Part shown: positions 61,400-64,000 of the stretch, piece by piece | Numbering within the stretch: position 1 is the first letter of the stretch | Layout: every line of letters begins with the position of its first letter | Assembly: GCF_000381825.1 (NCBI RefSeq) | Contig: NZ_KB907123.1 | Span: 1 to 64,000 of the forward strand | DNA from: Thioalkalivibrio sp. ALJT | GTDB lineage: Bacteria; Pseudomonadota; Gammaproteobacteria; Ectothiorhodospirales; Ectothiorhodospiraceae | DNA: 64,000 nt | Direction: 5' to 3' | Translations under genes and position numbers: made by a program | The notes under the pieces: model-generated | What the model saw: the letters and a program-made list of their open reading frames with translations, nothing else | The model's database searches: none | Told to the model about the DNA's origin: nothing

Positions 61400-64000
61400 G
61401 TCTTGCTCCCTCGGGCGTGCGGGTGCCCTGGTCCCGGGGTGCCTGCGGGGGCGGGGCCCTGGTCGCGCTGGCCATCGCGCTGTATGTGACGCTGCTGCCG
61501 TTCCAGTTTGATGATACGGGGCTTGCTCAGGCCTGGGAGACGTATCGCAGCATGACGCTGACGGCGCCGGGGATCGGTGCCCGGCAGCAGTTTGTCTCCA
61601 ATGTGCTGCTGTTCCTGCCGTTGGGTTTCTTTCTGGCTGCGTGGATCGGGTTTGCCGCTACGCGGTTCCGAACGGTGCTGCTCTCGGTGCTGGTCGCGGC
61701 GGTGCTGGGTCTGATGGTCACCGCTTCGGTGGAGTTTCTGCAGGTCTGGCTGCCCTATCGGTATCCGGCGGGGGCCGACATCCTCGGTAACTTTACTGGT
61801 GCGTTGCTGGGGGCCATTGGCTGGTTTGTGCTCCGGGAACGGCTGGCCCTGGCCCTGCATGCCCTGGGTCAGGGGGGCGTGCGGGCACTGCAACGGGTGC
61901 TCCCGGCCTATTTCGGGGTTTATCTGATCGTCGGGCTGCTGCCGTTTGACCTGGTGCTTTCGGTGGACGAGCTGAGGACGCGCCTGGCCTCGGACGCATG
62001 GGGCTGGTGGACGGCTGGCGGGGCCTGTGTCGGAGGCTTCGAGTGCCAGGCCCTGCTGTTTGCGATGGTGCTGTTGAGCCTGCCGGTGGGCCTTATGGTG
62101 GGACTCTGGGCCAGGGGCAGAGGGCACAGCCCGTGGCTGGCGCTGATGCTGGTCGTCCTGCTGGCGGCGCTGGTGGAAGCGGCCAACCTCCTGACCTGGT
62201 CGGGCACGGCCGAAGGTCGCTCGGCACTGGTGCGTGCGCTGGGCATGATGGGCGGTCTGGCCCTGGCTCGGGTGCTGCCGATTCATCCGCAGCGGCTCCT
62301 CCGCACGCTGCAATGGGTGCGTTTGCCCGTGTTGCTGGTGATGGTGCCGCTGTACGTAGTGGCCCTGGCCGGCGTCAATCACGGGTTCGGGCCGTACGGG
62401 CTGGATTTCGACGCCGCGTCCGAACGGTTGGCGGGGTTGCGGCTGTGGCCATTTTTCTACCATTACCAGGTTGCGGAGGCGGCCGCCCTGCGCAGTGTGG
62501 TATTGCATCTGGCGATGTATGCCCCGCTGGGTGTGCTGTTGTGGCTGGCGTGGGTGCCGCATGGACGGCGCTGGCAGGCTCTGCTGGCTCGGGCGGCGTT
62601 GAGCGGGTTGGTGGTCGCTCTGGTGGTCGAGGCCGGGAAGCTGCTGGTGGTGGATGGTGCGCGCCCCGATACCACCACGTTGCTGCTGGCGGCCCTGGCA
62701 GCGAGCGGGACGGCCGGGGTACTGGTCTGGCTGCGATGGGCGCTGACCGTAGCCCCCGGCGACGCACCGCGCACGCCAGAACCGGAACCATCCAGCGCTG
62801 TCGCGTCGGCGGACAGGGGTGGCGTCTGGCGTCCGGGGTGGCGCCAGATCCTGTTTTTGACGCCGGGTCTGTGGGCGCTCTGGCTGGCGGCAGGCTGGCC
62901 GGTGGGCGCGGCTCCTCTGGTGACGGGGCTGCTGGCTTATGCGGCGTTGCTGGCGTGGAGGCCTCAGGCCTGGCTGTTGGTGGTGCCCGTGGCGATCCCG
63001 CTGCTGGATCTGTCTCTTTATACCGGGCCGTTGCGGGTGTCGGTGCTGGATTTGGTCCTGCTCGTGACCGTGGCGGTCGTGCTGGCGCGCGGGTCGGGGT
63101 GGCGACAGCCGGCCGCGTTATCGCCCGGCGTGCGCTGGGCCTGGCGGTTGCTGCTGGTTTCGACCGCAGTGGCGCTGGTCATGGCCTGGGGGCCGTGGCC
63201 ATACCTGGGGCCCATCGCCGTGGCGCCGTATCTGACCGACTGGGATGCGTTGCGGGTGGCACGCGGGGTCTTCTGGGCGGCGGTGCTGCTGTGGCTCCTG
63301 CAATGGGGCCCGGAGTCGCCGCGGGCGGCGGTGCGCCGCTGGTTTGTCCCCGGCGTTGCCCTGGGGCTCGTGGCCGCGCTGCTGGTCGTACTCAGGGAGC
63401 GCGTGGTGTATCCGGGGCTGCTGGATTTTGACAGTCGTTATCGCATCTCTGGCTGGTTTGGCGAGATGCAGGTGGGTGGGCCGACTATCGAAACCTTTCT
63501 GGTGCTGGCCCTGCCGCTGGCTCTGGCGTGGTGCTGGACACGACGTTCCTGGCTGGCGTGGATCGCCGGGGGGCTGCTCTTCGTGGGCGGTGTTTATGCG
63601 GTCGCGATGACCTATTCGCGGGGCGGCTATGCCGGTCTGGCGGTTGCCCTGGTGCTGTTGCTGGTCGGCCTGGTCGCTGCCTGGCGCGGGCGCCGCTCGT
63701 TTCCCGGGCCAGCCGCATTGGCTGCCGGGGTGGCGCTGGCGCTGAGTGCCGCCGCGTTGCCGGCCATGCTGAGCGGGTTTGCGGAGCAACGCCTGGCACA
63801 GGTCGGTCAGGGCCTGGAGGCGCGCATGGACCATTGGCATCTCGCGCTGGATCTGCCCGGGGGGCATGCGGTCCACTCGCTGCTGGGTCGAGGGCTGGGC
63901 GAGTTTGCGCGGGCCTATCGGGATGCGCACGCAGAGGCGGGGTTGCCGGCGAATTTCGCCTTCGGTGACGGGCGGTTACGCCTCGGGCCGGGAGACTCGT
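61396..64000 (+). CDS. VanZ-like / O-antigen-polymerase-like membrane protein, cut by window end
   Basis: Open from ATG 61396 to the last base (868 codons, no stop). It is almost entirely membrane segments. The N-terminal 450 residues contain VanZ-type sequence, LYVTLLPFQFDD with NVLLFLPLGFFLAAW, and the pattern seems to repeat (near YLIVGLLPFDLVLS and HLAMYAPLGVLLWLAW). The C-terminal part looks like a Wzy/WaaL polymerase or ligase: AVAMTYSRGGYAGLA and LLGRGLGEFARAY. A VanZ-Wzy fusion of this size is unusual. It would act in polymerising or transferring the polysaccharide. Confidence 0.8.
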   Translation, partial: MSLAPSGVRVPWSRGACGGGALVALAIALYVTLLPFQFDDTGLAQAWETYRSMTLTAPGIGARQQFVSNVLLFLPLGFFLAAWIGFAATRFRTVLLSVLVAAVLGLMVTASVEFLQVWLPYRYPAGADILGNFTGALLGAIGWFVLRERLALALHALGQGGVRALQRVLPAYFGVYLIVGLLPFDLVLSVDELRTRLASDAWGWWTAGGACVGGFECQALLFAMVLLSLPVGLMVGLWARGRGHSPWLALMLVVLLAALVEAANLLTWSGTAEGRSALVRALGMMGGLALARVLPIHPQRLLRTLQWVRLPVLLVMVPLYVVALAGVNHGFGPYGLDFDAASERLAGLRLWPFFYHYQVAEAAALRSVVLHLAMYAPLGVLLWLAWVPHGRRWQALLARAALSGLVVALVVEAGKLLVVDGARPDTTTLLLAALAASGTAGVLVWLRWALTVAPGDAPRTPEPEPSSAVASADRGGVWRPGWRQILFLTPGLWALWLAAGWPVGAAPLVTGLLAYAALLAWRPQAWLLVVPVAIPLLDLSLYTGPLRVSVLDLVLLVTVAVVLARGSGWRQPAALSPGVRWAWRLLLVSTAVALVMAWGPWPYLGPIAVAPYLTDWDALRVARGVFWAAVLLWLLQWGPESPRAAVRRWFVPGVALGLVAALLVVLRERVVYPGLLDFDSRYRISGWFGEMQVGGPTIETFLVLALPLALAWCWTRRSWLAWIAGGLLFVGGVYAVAMTYSRGGYAGLAVALVLLLVGLVAAWRGRRSFPGPAALAAGVALALSAAALPAMLSGFAEQRLAQVGQGLEARMDHWHLALDLPGGHAVHSLLGRGLGEFARAYRDAHAEAGLPANFAFGDGRLRLGPGDS

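Noticed and set aside
1-64000. CRISPR array, tRNA or rRNA genes, prophage
   Set aside because: No regularly spaced direct repeats, no cloverleaf or rRNA signatures and no phage structural genes were noticed in the window.

Overview
The window is high-GC DNA that reads as the chromosome of a gammaproteobacterium. The protein families, GC-rich codons and the complete PrsK/PrsR/exosortase A set fit an Ectothiorhodospiraceae/Thioalkalivibrio-like sulfur bacterium, but this is an inference from gene content and no 16S gene is present. No tRNA, rRNA or CRISPR array is visible.

1-2.2 kb is an accessory scar. It holds the end of an IS3-type transposase, two AT-richer genes on the minus strand organised as integron gene cassettes with a foldable attC site between them, and a 300-bp pair of inverted repeats. 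2.3-8.7 kb is a patch of possibly defensive or housekeeping genes: a Nudix hydrolase translationally coupled to a PLD-nuclease/helicase/DUF3427 protein, an orphan minimal nucleotidyltransferase, and a three-gene unit (TIGR04255 protein, HTH regulator, unknown protein).

8.9 kb to the end is one very large extracellular-polysaccharide and exosortase A (XrtA/PEP-CTERM) locus. galE and a YdcF-like gene lead into an outer-membrane export lipoprotein, the initiating sugar-phosphate transferase, and the sensor kinase/sigma-54 activator/TPR lipoprotein trio prsK-prsR-prsT. After a divergent PilZ gene comes a tight plus-strand operon (21.0-39.8 kb): chain-length protein, tyrosine kinase, beta-barrel, ATPase, deacetylase, FemAB-like, glycosyltransferase, exosortase fused to an EpsI domain, glycosyltransferase, amidotransferase, CapK-like, two more glycosyltransferases and a probable glycan-active protein. 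From 39.9 to 56.2 kb the genes switch strand often and are less standard: a beta-helix lyase-like protein, two related QueC-like PP-loop proteins, an acyl carrier protein, an ATP-grasp/tyrosine-phosphatase fusion, a second ATP-grasp, an asparagine-synthetase-like protein, the flippase, a CapA-like protein, an O-glycosylation ligase, another deacetylase and GT2 enzymes. A repeat-bounded intergenic region then leads to a PEP-CTERM substrate protein behind a good sigma-54 promoter, followed by a GT39-like enzyme, a CelD-like acyltransferase and a VanZ/Wzy-like polymerase that runs off the window.

The likely story: polysaccharide is assembled on a lipid carrier, flipped, polymerised, decorated and exported, while PrsK-PrsR-sigma-54 controls PEP-CTERM proteins that XrtA processes. 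The least explained part is the 42.6-51.2 kb block of ATP-dependent amide- or peptide-bond-type enzymes plus a carrier protein. It looks like an uncharacterised glycan-decoration module.
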